Of a stretch of DNA of 64,000 nt, positions 13,927 through 21,677 are shown in pieces. The notes beneath the pieces are model-generated. The model made no database searches. It was not told the origin of the DNA and saw nothing but the letters and a program-made list of their open reading frames with translations. Source of the DNA: Lysobacter_L cavernae (GTDB taxonomy: Bacteria; Pseudomonadota; Gammaproteobacteria; Xanthomonadales; Xanthomonadaceae); the NCBI RefSeq assembly GCF_042648505.1, contig NZ_JBHRXK010000002.1:372001-436000 (forward strand). The letters are read 5' to 3'. Position 1 is the first letter of the stretch, and every line of letters begins with the position of its first letter. The position numbers and the translations under genes were made by a program.

Positions 13927-16899
13927 ATGCGCACGCCTGCTCCACCAGAGCCAGCCATCGACACCTCGCCCTCGCCCGGCGACGAGGTCAAGACCACCAC
14001 CTGCTACATGTGCGCCTGCCGTTGCGGCATCAAGGTGTGGCTGCAGGACGGCGGGCCCCAGGGAAAGATGATCCGCTACATCCAGGGCAACCCCGAGCAC
14101 CCGGTCAACCAGGGCGTGCTGTGCGCGAAGGGCTCGGCCGGGATCATGCAGCACTACTCACCGGCGCGGCTGAGCAAGCCGCTGCTGCGTGTGGGCGAGC
14201 GCGGCGCGGGCGAGTTCCGCGAGATCGAATGGGACGAGGCATTGCAGATCGCCACCGACTGGCTGGCGCCGATCCGCGAGCGCAATCCCGACGAGCTGGC
14301 GTTCTTCACCGGGCGCGATCAATCGCAGGCGCTGACCGGCTGGTGGGCGCAGCAGTTCGGCACGGTCAACTACGCCGCGCACGGCGGCTTCTGCTCGGTC
14401 AACATGGCCGCCGGCGGGCTGTACACGCTCGGTGGCAGCTTCTGGGAGTTCGGCGAACCCGACTGGGAGCACGCGCAGTACCTGATGCTGTGGGGCGTGG
14501 CCGAGGACCACGACTCCAACCCGATCAAACTCGGCCTGGGGAAGCTCAAGGAACGCGGCGCCAAGATCGTCGCGGTCAATCCGGTGCGCTCGGGCTACGG
14601 TGCGATCGCCGACGAGTGGATCGGCATCCGCCCCGGCACCGACGGCCTGTTCGCGTTCGCGCTGATCCACGAACTGCTCAAGGCTGACCGCATCGACCTC
14701 GATTACCTAGTGCGCTACACCAACGCGCACTGGCTGGTGGTGCGGAATCCGGGTGGCCCAGACGATGGCTTGTTCGCGCGCGATGCGGAAGGCAGACCGC
14801 TATGTGCTTTGCTCCCCTCTCCCTCCGGGCGAGGGGAGAGGGGCTTTGCGCCCGCCGACGCCACCGACATCTCACCCTCCGTTGTCGGCGAACACACCCT
14901 GCCCGACGGTCGCCGCGCGGTGCCGGTGTTCCACCTGATCGCCGAACGCTACCTCGACCCGCAGTATTCGCCCGATGCGGTCAGCGCGCGTTGCGGCATC
15001 CCCGCCGACACCATCCGCCGCATTGCCCGCGAGCTGGCGCAGGCCGCCTTCGACCACGCCATCGAACTGCCGATCGCGTGGACCGACGCGCACGGTCGCG
15101 AGCACGCGACGATGACCGGGCGACCGGTGGCGATGCACGCGATGCGTGGCATCAGCGCGCACAGCAACGGCTTCCACACCTGCCGCGCACTGCACCTGCT
15201 GCAATTGCTGCTCGGCGCGATCGACACGCCGGGCTCGTTCCGTTACCAGCCGCCGTTTCCCAAGCCGATCGCACCACCCAATCGCCCGGGCAAGACCCGC
15301 CAGGCCAACGGCGCGCTCGATGCCGCACCGCTCGGCTTCGTGCACGCACCCGAAGACCTGCTGGTCGACGCCGACGGCAATCCGCGCCGCATCGACCACG
15401 CGTTCTCGTGGGCTTACCCGCTGTCGGCGCACGGCATGATGCACACGGTCATCCGCAATGCCTGGGCCGGCGATCCGTACAAGATCGACACGCTCATGAT
15501 GTTCATGGCCAACATGAGCTGGAACTCGGCGATGAACACCGGCCAGACCATCGGCTGGCTCACCGACAAGGACGCCAACGGCGAGTACAAGATTCCGCGC
15601 ATCATCTATGCCGACGCCTACGCCTCGGAGATGATCGCCTACGCCGACCTGGTGCTGCCGGACACGACGTATCTTGAGCGCTTCGACGCGATCTCGATCC
15701 TCGACCGGCCGATTTCCGACGCCGACGGCGCCGCCGACGCGATCCGCCATCCGCTGCTCGATGCTGCACAGCAATCGCTGCATTCCGATGCACGGCCGCG
15801 CGACGTGCGCGGCTTCCAGAGCGTGCTGCTCGATCTCGGCGCGCGACTGGGGCTGCCCGGCATGGTCCTTGATGACGGCTCACCGAAGTACCACGACTAC
15901 GCCGATTACATCGTCCACCACGAACGCGCGCCCGGCGTCGGCCTGCTCGCCGGCTGGCGCGGCGAACACGGCGAACTCGAAGCCAAGGGTCCGCCGAACC
16001 CGCAGCAGCTGCAGCGCTACATCGAGCACGGCGGCTTCTGGCGCAGCGAGCTTCCCGAGCACGCGCGCTATTACAAGATGGCCAACCGCGGCTACCTCGA
16101 CTGGGCACAGCGCATGGGCTTTCTCGGCCACGCCGAACCGATCGTGCTGCAGCTGTACTCGGAGACCTTGCAGAAGTTCCGCCTCGCCGCGCAGGGGCAC
16201 GGCCCGCTGCAGCCCCCCGCGGAGCACCGCGAACGCGTGGCGACCTACTTCGATCCGTTGCCGCTGTGGTACGAGCCGTTTGAGGGTGCGCAGGCGCAAG
16301 TGCGAAACTCCACGCCCGCCCCGAACCCTCATCCGCCCTACGGGCACCTTCTCCCGGGGGGAGAAGGAGAAAACCGGTTCCCGCTGTCCGCCGTCACCCA
16401 GCGGCCGATGTTCATGTATCACGCCTGGGGCGCGCAGAACGCGTGGCTGCGTCAGATCGCCACGCGCAACTGGCTGTACCTGCACCCCGACACCGGCGCC
16501 CGCTACGGCATCGACGATGAAGACTGGATCCACGTGAGTTCGCACCTCGGCACCATTACCGTGCAGGCCAAGTTTGCCGGCAACGTCCAGCCCGACACGG
16601 TGTGGACCTGGAACGCGATCGGCAAGCGCCGCGGTGCGTGGCGGCTCGACAAAGCCGCGCCCGAGGCCACACAGGGCTTCCTGCTCAACCACCTGATCAG
16701 CGACATCACGCCACGCGGCGACTACGCCAACGCCGACCCCGTCACCGGCCAGGCCGCCTGGTTTGACCTGCGCGTGCAGATCGCCAAGGCCGCGCCGGCC
16801 GCGCAGAGCCAACCGCAGTTCGCGCCGTTGCCGCTCGGCACCGCCGATAATGCGCCGCTGCGCTACGGCGCCGGTTTTCGCCGGGAGAGGCGCAAATGA
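13927..16899 (+). CDS. soeA: Molybdopterin oxidoreductase, SoeA-type sulfite dehydrogenase catalytic subunit
   Basis: A 990-residue DMSO-reductase-family molybdoenzyme. No twin-arginine signal is present, as expected for the cytoplasmic sulfite-oxidising SoeABC complex. The N-terminal FeS motif is CYMCACRC with a fourth Cys in GVLCAKGSAG. Conserved family segments such as FFTGRDQSQALTGWWAQQ and VAEDHDSNPIKLGLGKL follow. Two palindromic repeats lie in frame at 14814-14843 and 16325-16367 and add stretches (PSPSGRGERG; NPHPPYGHLLPGGEGE) not expected in the fold. The start is taken at ATG 13927; a TTG at 13864 is less likely. It overlaps the next small gene by 4 bases. The substrate assignment to sulfite rests on family resemblance; polysulfide or thiosulfate are alternatives. 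Confidence 0.8.
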   Translation: MRTPAPPEPAIDTSPSPGDEVKTTTCYMCACRCGIKVWLQDGGPQGKMIRYIQGNPEHPVNQGVLCAKGSAGIMQHYSPARLSKPLLRVGERGAGEFREIEWDEALQIATDWLAPIRERNPDELAFFTGRDQSQALTGWWAQQFGTVNYAAHGGFCSVNMAAGGLYTLGGSFWEFGEPDWEHAQYLMLWGVAEDHDSNPIKLGLGKLKERGAKIVAVNPVRSGYGAIADEWIGIRPGTDGLFAFALIHELLKADRIDLDYLVRYTNAHWLVVRNPGGPDDGLFARDAEGRPLCALLPSPSGRGERGFAPADATDISPSVVGEHTLPDGRRAVPVFHLIAERYLDPQYSPDAVSARCGIPADTIRRIARELAQAAFDHAIELPIAWTDAHGREHATMTGRPVAMHAMRGISAHSNGFHTCRALHLLQLLLGAIDTPGSFRYQPPFPKPIAPPNRPGKTRQANGALDAAPLGFVHAPEDLLVDADGNPRRIDHAFSWAYPLSAHGMMHTVIRNAWAGDPYKIDTLMMFMANMSWNSAMNTGQTIGWLTDKDANGEYKIPRIIYADAYASEMIAYADLVLPDTTYLERFDAISILDRPISDADGAADAIRHPLLDAAQQSLHSDARPRDVRGFQSVLLDLGARLGLPGMVLDDGSPKYHDYADYIVHHERAPGVGLLAGWRGEHGELEAKGPPNPQQLQRYIEHGGFWRSELPEHARYYKMANRGYLDWAQRMGFLGHAEPIVLQLYSETLQKFRLAAQGHGPLQPPAEHRERVATYFDPLPLWYEPFEGAQAQVRNSTPAPNPHPPYGHLLPGGEGENRFPLSAVTQRPMFMYHAWGAQNAWLRQIATRNWLYLHPDTGARYGIDDEDWIHVSSHLGTITVQAKFAGNVQPDTVWTWNAIGKRRGAWRLDKAAPEATQGFLLNHLISDITPRGDYANADPVTGQAAWFDLRVQIAKAAPAAQSQPQFAPLPLGTADNAPLRYGAGFRRERRK
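14814..14843. repeat. CCCCTCTCCCTC palindrome inside soeA
   Basis: CCCCTCTCCCTC, loop CGGGC, then GAGGGGAGAGGGG form a stem with one bulged base. It is the same family as the intergenic repeats at 9161-9269, but here it keeps the soeA frame open and encodes PSPSGRGERG. Confidence 0.8.
16325..16367. repeat. ACCCTCATCCGCCC...GGAGAAGG repeat inside soeA
   Basis: Two adjacent stems are visible: a short CCGCCC TAC GGGC and CCTTCTCC CGGGG GGAGAAGG. This arrangement resembles a dispersed intergenic repeat. It lies in frame within soeA and is translated as NPHPPYGHLLPGGEGE. A partial relative (CCTTCTCCACCCGAGGAGAAGG) lies at 1078-1098 in an intergenic gap. Confidence 0.75.
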
Positions 16900-17099
16900 A
16901 GTCTTCGCTGCGCCTGCTCGCCGGCTGGTTGTGTATCGGCCTCGGTCTGGCACTGATGGTGCTGCTCGGTCTCGGCGCCGACTTGCCCAGCGCCACCTCG
17001 CCCACCCCGATCCTGGTCGCCCTGCTGCCCAGCGTGAGCTTCGGCCTCGCCCTGTGCACGGTCGGTGCCTGGCTGATCGCCACCCGCAAACGCCCGTGA
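16896..17099 (+). CDS. Small two-helix membrane protein in the soe operon
   Basis: A 67-residue protein starting in the ATGA overlap with the soeA stop and ending in a GTGA overlap with the FeS subunit start. It has two hydrophobic helices (about residues 5-27 and 37-61) joined by a short Pro/Ser/Thr loop, and it ends in a basic ATRKRP tail, suggesting both termini are in the cytoplasm. No family is recognised, and it is not one of the three known Soe subunits. The double overlap is strong evidence that it is translated, in step with its neighbours. It could be an accessory membrane subunit, an assembly factor or a coupling peptide for translation. Confidence 0.75.
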   Translation: MKSSLRLLAGWLCIGLGLALMVLLGLGADLPSATSPTPILVALLPSVSFGLALCTVGAWLIATRKRP

Positions 17100-17941
17100 C
17101 CGACCTGCCACCGCCATCGAAGAAGAAGCTGGGGCTGGTGATCGATCTCGACACCTGCGTCGGTTGCCACGCCTGCGCAGTCAGCTGCAAGGAATGGAAC
17201 GCCGGCGGCTTCGCCGCGCCGCTGACCGACGAGCAGCCCTACGGCCGTGACCCGAGCGGTGTCTGGTTCAACCGCGTGCACAGCTACGAGATCGCGGCGA
17301 CCGACTTCACCACGCCGGCGTTCGATCCGCACGCAACGACTTCAGCCGCCGACCGCAATCCGGGCAACGCCTGCACGTCCAGCCACAGCCTCGCGGCCGA
17401 AGCCGCGCAGCCGGCGATGACCCTGCACTTCCCGCGCTCGTGCCTGCACTGCGAGCAACCGGCCTGCGTCACCGTGTGCCCGACCGGCGCCAGCTACAAG
17501 CGCGCCAGCGATGGCATCGTCCTGGTCGACGAGGACAAATGCATCGGCTGCAAGCTGTGCTCCTGGGCCTGCCCGTACGGCGCACGCGAGTACAGCGCGG
17601 TCGAAGGCGTGATGAAGAAATGCACGCTGTGCATCGACCGCATCTACAACGAGCACCTCGACGAGGCCGAACGCCAGCCGGCGTGCGTGCAGGCCTGCCC
17701 GACCCGGGCGCGTCACTTCGGCGACCTCGGCGACCCCGAGTCGAGAGTGTCGAAGCTCGTCGCCGCGCGCGGCGGCGTCGACCTGATGCCACAGCTGGGC
17801 TACCGGCCGGTCAACCAGTACCTGCCGCCGCGGCCGCGCCGTGCCGCGCAGACGCCGGCCGCCGAGGCCCCGGCCGAACCCCTCGACACGACCGCGCTGC
17901 CGCCGGTGCTGCGCTGGCTCGACCGGGTGCTGTCGCGATGA
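17096..17941 (+). CDS. soeB: 4Fe-4S ferredoxin-type subunit, SoeB-like
   Basis: A 281-residue electron-transfer subunit with four Cys clusters for four [4Fe-4S] centres: CVGCHACAVSC near the N-terminus, CLHCEQPACVTVCP, CIGCKLCSWACP, and CTLC pairing with CVQACP. This layout is that of DmsB/PsrB/SoeB, passing electrons between the molybdoenzyme and the membrane anchor. The GTG at 17096 is used: it overlaps the previous stop (GTGA) and gives MTDLPPPSKKKLGLVIDLDTC. The C-terminal 40 residues are a Pro/Ala-rich tail. No twin-arginine signal is seen, so the complex is cytoplasmic. Confidence 0.88.
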   Translation: MTDLPPPSKKKLGLVIDLDTCVGCHACAVSCKEWNAGGFAAPLTDEQPYGRDPSGVWFNRVHSYEIAATDFTTPAFDPHATTSAADRNPGNACTSSHSLAAEAAQPAMTLHFPRSCLHCEQPACVTVCPTGASYKRASDGIVLVDEDKCIGCKLCSWACPYGAREYSAVEGVMKKCTLCIDRIYNEHLDEAERQPACVQACPTRARHFGDLGDPESRVSKLVAARGGVDLMPQLGYRPVNQYLPPRPRRAAQTPAAEAPAEPLDTTALPPVLRWLDRVLSR

Positions 17942-17948
17942 ACACTCC

Positions 17949-18038
17949 TTGTCGTCCCGAGCACAGCGAAGGACCTGCTTTCACGCTTCACCACGCACCG
18001 CTGGCACAGCAGGTCCCTCGCTGCACTCGGGACGACAA
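17949..18038. repeat. Long imperfect palindrome between soeB and soeC
   Basis: Left arm 17949-17979 (beginning TTGTCGTCCCGAGC) and right arm 18008-18038 (ending ACTCGGGACGACAA) are near-complementary over about 31 bases, with a 28-base loop. The unit is the only sequence between the soeB stop and the soeC start. Confidence 0.85.
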
Positions 18039-18044
18039 ATAGAC

Positions 18045-19022
18045 ATGCATCCCGCCCTCTCCGTCATTTTTTTCACCGCGCTGTCGGGTGCAGGCTACGG
18101 CCTGCTCGCCTGGACCGGCCTGGCCATCGTGTCGATGCTCCTGTCCGGTGACCGACCGCAGCAAGGTGCCGTGCCCGCGATCTGGGGCGTGCTGATCCTC
18201 GTCGGCCTGGTGCTGGTCACGACCGGCCTGCTCAGCTCGGTGCTGCACCTGGGCAAACCCGGGCGCGCCTGGCGGGCGTTCTCGCAGTGGCGCAGCTCGT
18301 GGCTGTCGCGCGAGGGGGTGTTGGCGCTGGCGAGTTACGTGCCCGCCGTCGCGCTGCTCGCCCTGGTCGCCGCCGTCGCGTCCGGCCAGCCGCATGCGCT
18401 GCTGAACACCGCAGCGACGCCGCTATTGGCCGCGGCCATGCTGCTGCTGTCGCTGGCGACCGTCGTCTGCACCGCGATGATCTACGCCTCGCTCAAGCCG
18501 ATCCCGGCCTGGCGCCATCGACTGGTCGTGCCCGGCTACCTCGCCTTTGCCCTGTTGACCGGCGGCCTGTTGTTCGCGGTGACCCTGGCGCTGGTCGGCG
18601 TGGACGCTGCCACCGTCCAGGCCTTGGCGGTGCCGATCGCGGCGGCCGCGGCGCTGGTCGCCGCGCTCAAGCTCGCCTACTGGCGCGCCATCGACCGCGA
18701 ACCGTTGCCGGTCACGCGCGGCGACGCGCTGGGCCTGCCCGAGCGCACGCCGAGCGTGTTCGAGCGCCCGCACACCGAGCCCAACTACCTGACCCGCGAG
18801 ATGGTGTTCGTACTCGCGCGCAAGCACGCGCGGCGGCTGCGTGCGATCGGCCTGGTCCTGTTCGGCGCGCTGCCGGTGCTGGCCGCGGCCCTGGCCTGGG
18901 CGCTGCCGGCCAGCGCGACGCTGGCCTTCGGCCTCGCCGCGGCGTCGGCACTGGCCGGCGCGTTGGTCGAGCGCTGGCTGTTTTTCGCCCAGGCCCGGCA
19001 TCTGGTCAGCCTGTACTACTGA
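18045..19022 (+). CDS. soeC: DmsC/NrfD-type membrane anchor subunit, SoeC-like
   Basis: A 325-residue integral membrane protein with about eight hydrophobic segments, of the DmsC family that anchors molybdoenzyme complexes and exchanges electrons with quinone. HLGKPGRAWRAFSQWRSSWLS (cited in part: HLGKPGRAWRAF) and the C-terminal RLRAIGLVLF region fit this family. The start is the ATG at 18045, which directly follows the palindromic repeat. The repeat may lower soeC expression relative to soeAB. Together with the preceding genes this completes a SoeABC-type complex. Confidence 0.85.
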   Translation: MHPALSVIFFTALSGAGYGLLAWTGLAIVSMLLSGDRPQQGAVPAIWGVLILVGLVLVTTGLLSSVLHLGKPGRAWRAFSQWRSSWLSREGVLALASYVPAVALLALVAAVASGQPHALLNTAATPLLAAAMLLLSLATVVCTAMIYASLKPIPAWRHRLVVPGYLAFALLTGGLLFAVTLALVGVDAATVQALAVPIAAAAALVAALKLAYWRAIDREPLPVTRGDALGLPERTPSVFERPHTEPNYLTREMVFVLARKHARRLRAIGLVLFGALPVLAAALAWALPASATLAFGLAAASALAGALVERWLFFAQARHLVSLYY

Positions 19023-19140
19023 GCCACAGGCTGCGGCGCCGGTTTGCTGAACCGGGCATTCAGCGGGTCGCGAGCCCAGATTGGGTCTGTAACCGCTTCC
19101 ATGGCATCATCCTGGCTGAGTCCACTGCCCATTCCCGACG

Positions 19141-19803
19141 ATGTCCGGTGTCCTGGGGCTGGTCCTGCTCGGCAGCCCGTTCGTCACTCTGCCGTCGCCA
19201 GCAATGAATGGCGACCCGACGTTGATCGCGATCGCCAGCGATCCGGCGCAGATGCGGCTGTACTGCTTCTCGACCCGCTGCGGCGACGAGGAATGGCGCC
19301 TGGCCTTGGCGCAGCAGGCCACGCCGGCGCGCGCGCGCCACGACGGCCGCCGCTCGCTGCGGCTGCCCGGCAGCCAGCGCTACACCAACCTCAGCGCCCC
19401 GGCGACGCCGCGCGAGAGCCAGTCGCTGTACTCCAACGACTGGCGCATCGGCACGCGCTACCGCGTGCAGGCCCTGCGCGACGGCCCGACCCAGCTCGGC
19501 CTGCAGTTCGGTGCCGGCTACCGGCTGGCGCCGCTGCACGACGACGGCATCGGCCAGCCCGGCGCGGTGGTGCGCGGCGAGCTCAACTTCGGCCAGCGCA
19601 TCGGCGAGCGCGCGCTGTGGACGCAACGCGTGCAGGTCGAGAGCGGTCGCGGCGACACCTTCGTCAAGCAGTCGGTCAGCCTGGACGTGAACCTGTGGCC
19701 GAACTGGACGCTGGAAAGCGACTTCGCCATCCGTCACGACTCGCGCAACGGCGGCGGCAGCGAGAGCGCGGAAAGTTCGATCGAGTTGCGGCGCCGGTTC
19801 TAA
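19141..19803 (+). CDS. Putative outer-membrane beta-barrel protein
   Basis: A 220-residue protein. The N-terminus is weakly signal-like (MSGVLGLVLLGSPFVTLPSPA). The C-terminal half has alternating polar and hydrophobic residues in strands (for example GLQFGAGYRL, VVRGELNFGQR, VSLDVNLWPNWTLESDF) and ends ELRRRF, with the terminal Phe expected of outer-membrane barrel proteins recognised by BamA. It resembles DUF481-like proteins in layout, but this assignment is tentative. It is transcribed rightwards, 118 bases after soeC, so it may be separately expressed. Confidence 0.6.
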   Translation: MSGVLGLVLLGSPFVTLPSPAMNGDPTLIAIASDPAQMRLYCFSTRCGDEEWRLALAQQATPARARHDGRRSLRLPGSQRYTNLSAPATPRESQSLYSNDWRIGTRYRVQALRDGPTQLGLQFGAGYRLAPLHDDGIGQPGAVVRGELNFGQRIGERALWTQRVQVESGRGDTFVKQSVSLDVNLWPNWTLESDFAIRHDSRNGGGSESAESSIELRRRF

Positions 19804-19840
19804 CCCGGCAACAACCCGTCATGACCCGGAGATCGTTGTA

Positions 19841-19880
19841 GCTAGGAGCGGCTTCAGCCGCTCCTGGAAACCGCTCCTAC
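19841..19880. repeat. GTAGGAGCGGCTTCAGCCGC-family hairpin
   Basis: TAGGAGCGGCT TC AGCCGCTCCT is a compact perfect hairpin, followed by a partial third arm (CCGCTCCTAC). It is the third copy of this repeat family. It lies between convergent genes (the outer-membrane-like gene and hemC) and may end both transcripts. Confidence 0.8.
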
Positions 19881-19902
19881 CTGCAACAAAACCCGGGCCG
19901 GA

Positions 19903-20820
19903 TCAGAGGCTCGCCGCGATGAATTCGCCCGCGCCCTGCGCCAGCAGCTGCTGCGCCACCTCCAAGCCGAGGCATTCGGGCGCATCGCCGCGGCCTTCGC
20001 CGTGGGCACGCACCACGCGGCCGTCGGCCGCCGAACCGACCAGGCCGTCGAGCCGCAAATGCTCGCCGTCGAGCCTTGCGAATGCCGCCACCGGCACGTG
20101 GCAGCTGCCGTGCAGGGCACGGTTCATGGCGCGCTCGGCCTCGGCGCAGGTGCGCGTGGCACTGTCGTCGAGCACCGCGCACAGTGCGCGCGTGTCCAGG
20201 TCGTCGTCGCGGCACTCGATCGCGATCGCGCCCTGCGCCGGTGCCGGCAACCAGTCCGGCGCCTGCAGGCGCACGCGGATGCGCGCGTCAAAGCCGAGTC
20301 GCTGCAGGCCGGCGCAGGCCAGCACGATGGCGTCGTAGTCGCCGCCGTCGAGCTTGGCCAGGCGCGTGTTGACGTTGCCGCGCAGGTCGAGCAACTCCAG
20401 GTCCGGGCGCAGCGCACGCAACTGCGCCTGCCGGCGCAACGACGAGGTGCCCACGCGCGCACCGACCGGCAAGGCGGCAATGCCGTCGAAGCGGTTGCTG
20501 ACGAAGGCGTCGGCGTAATCGGCGCGGGCCAGGATCGCCGGCAGGGCGAAGCCCGGCTCCAGTTCCATCGGCACGTCCTTGAGCGAGTGCACCGCACAAT
20601 CGGCTTCGCCGCGCTGCATCGCCAACTCCAGCTCCTTCAGGAACAGGCCCTTGCCGCCGATCGCCGCCAGCGAGCGATCCAGCACCTCGTCGCCGCGCGT
20701 GCTCATCGGCACCAGCGTCACCGCCAGCCCCGGGTGCGCGGCGCGCAGGCGGGCGGCGACGTGCTCGCTCTGCCACAGGGCGAGCGGGCTCTTGCGGGTG
20801 GCGATGCGCAGGGTCTTCAT
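19903..20820 (-). CDS. hemC: Hydroxymethylbilane synthase (porphobilinogen deaminase)
   Basis: Assembles four porphobilinogen units into hydroxymethylbilane in haem synthesis, in the cytoplasm; 305 residues. The start MKTLRIATRKSPLALWQ and the segments GGKGLFLKELE, VHSLKDVP and GTSSLRRQAQL match the family. The cofactor-binding Cys lies in LHGSCHVPVAA. In Pseudomonas algR is directly followed by hemC and hemD; here an AlgR-type gene lies upstream on the same strand but 1.6 kb away, and hemD is not next to it. Confidence 0.96.
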   Translation of the reverse strand: MKTLRIATRKSPLALWQSEHVAARLRAAHPGLAVTLVPMSTRGDEVLDRSLAAIGGKGLFLKELELAMQRGEADCAVHSLKDVPMELEPGFALPAILARADYADAFVSNRFDGIAALPVGARVGTSSLRRQAQLRALRPDLELLDLRGNVNTRLAKLDGGDYDAIVLACAGLQRLGFDARIRVRLQAPDWLPAPAQGAIAIECRDDDLDTRALCAVLDDSATRTCAEAERAMNRALHGSCHVPVAAFARLDGEHLRLDGLVGSAADGRVVRAHGEGRGDAPECLGLEVAQQLLAQGAGEFIAASL

Positions 20821-20913
20821 GGCGGCATTATCGCCGCTGCGCGGGCCCGGCCCAACTTCTCGTCATGCGGGCGCGATGGCTGCGCCGTGCCGCTCGGCAG
20901 CAACTTTTTGCTC

Positions 20914-20954
20914 GTCATCCCCGCGAAGGCCGGCTCCGCTTTCGCGGGAATGAC
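20914..20954. repeat. REP-like palindrome upstream of hemC
   Basis: GTCATCCCCGCGAAGGC on the left and TTCGCGGGAATGAC on the right flank CGGCTCCGCT. This is the longer form of the repeat that also occurs at 6869-6976. It lies between hemC and the DUF1801 gene. Confidence 0.8.
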
Positions 20955-20972
20955 GAAGTGTTTAGACGTTCC

Positions 20973-21398
20973 CTAACGGACATGGACAATCCAGCGCCGC
21001 ACGATCCGCTCGAACTCGGCCTTCTTGTCGTTGAAGTCCGCCAAGCGCTCGAACTCGACCATCGCGCGGTCCGGGCCCAGCCACTTCAGCAGCCCGCTCG
21101 GGTCATCGATCGCGAATCCACCGGCCGGCGACTCGCGGACCTTGGCGCCCAGGTGCAGGACGACGCCGAAGCCGGTCTTGCCGCGCAGGTGGGTGGTGGC
21201 GAAGTACTCGCCGGTGCGGAAGCTCGGCGTGTTCCACTTGATCCCTTCGGCGATGCCCGCATCGAGGCCGAGCATGAGCCGGCGCAGCGCCTCGACCCCG
21301 GCCTTGCACGGGTGCTCGAGCTTGGCCATGAAGTCGTCGACGGCCCGGGTCGAATCGGCGGGCGTGGTGTGAGTGGGTTTTGATTTCGCGCTCGACAT
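20973..21398 (-). CDS. DUF1801 domain protein
   Basis: A 141-residue YdhG-like protein, with the DUF1801 core seen in GIAEGIKWNTPSF and TTHLRGKTGFGVVLHLGAK. The function of these small cytoplasmic proteins is unknown. AAGGAGG lies 6 bases before the ATG at 21398, a strong ribosome-binding site. The gene follows an attC-like site (21418-21488) on the same strand, as a cassette gene would. GTTAGGG and GTCTAAA lie just after its stop (20958-20977) and could be remains of another attC, but this is weak. Confidence 0.85.
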   Translation of the reverse strand: MSSAKSKPTHTTPADSTRAVDDFMAKLEHPCKAGVEALRRLMLGLDAGIAEGIKWNTPSFRTGEYFATTHLRGKTGFGVVLHLGAKVRESPAGGFAIDDPSGLLKWLGPDRAMVEFERLADFNDKKAEFERIVRRWIVHVR

Positions 21399-21417
21399 GA
21401 CGCCTCCTTGCGAACGA

Positions 21418-21488
21418 ATGTCTCGATCAAGCTAAGCCACGAAACGGCCTCGGCTTGAAGCGGTTTCGGCTTGGATGAACGGTCAGGC
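21418..21488 (-). other. Degenerate integron attC-like site
   Basis: Read on the minus strand, GCCTGAC (one base from the GCCTAAC form of the core site) is followed by CGTTCATCCAAGCC, an imperfect inverted pair, then GGCTTAGCTTGATC. The same order of elements is found in the classical aadA1 attC. The far core site (here near ATGTCTC on the plus strand) is poorly kept. It is the weakest of the three sites. Confidence 0.5.
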
Positions 21489-21505
21489 CGCTGACCAGCA
21501 CAGCC

Positions 21506-21588
21506 TTACCTCGGTCGCGACTGAAGCTCCAGGACGTTGCCCTCGGGGTCAGTGACGTAAACCCACGTGAGCGGTGAACTGCAGTGCG
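21506..21588 (-). pseudogene. 3' stub of a VOC/glyoxalase-family gene
   Basis: The minus-strand frame ending in TAA at 21506-21508 reads SPLTWVYVTDPEGNVLEL then QSRPR and stop. This is the C-terminal strand and metal-ligand region of a vicinal-oxygen-chelate (glyoxalase/bleomycin resistance) protein. Upstream the frame runs directly into the attC-like site at 21589, and no VOC N-terminus exists here. It therefore looks like a gene cut at the recombination point, or what is left of a deleted cassette. Confidence 0.7.
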
Positions 21589-21648
21589 CCCTGACACCCG
21601 AATGAAGCCAAGCCGCAAAGCGGCTTCGGCCTGAATGAATTGCCAAGC
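21589..21648 (-). other. Integron attC-like site, 60 bases
   Basis: On the minus strand the order is GCTTGGC, AATTCATTCAGGCC, GAAGCCGC TTT GCGGCTT, GGCTTCATTCGGGT, GTCAGGG. This matches the aadA1 attC element by element and in total length of 60. The central stem is well kept, while both 7-base core sites are degenerate. GTTAAAC, a good core-site match, lies 16-22 bases outside at 21664-21670. Confidence 0.72.
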
Positions 21649-21677
21649 CGCAAAGGCGTTGATGTTTAACGACCTGC

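Noticed and set aside
14872..15783. Minus-strand open frame inside soeA
   Set aside because: Antisense shadow of a clear molybdoenzyme coding region.
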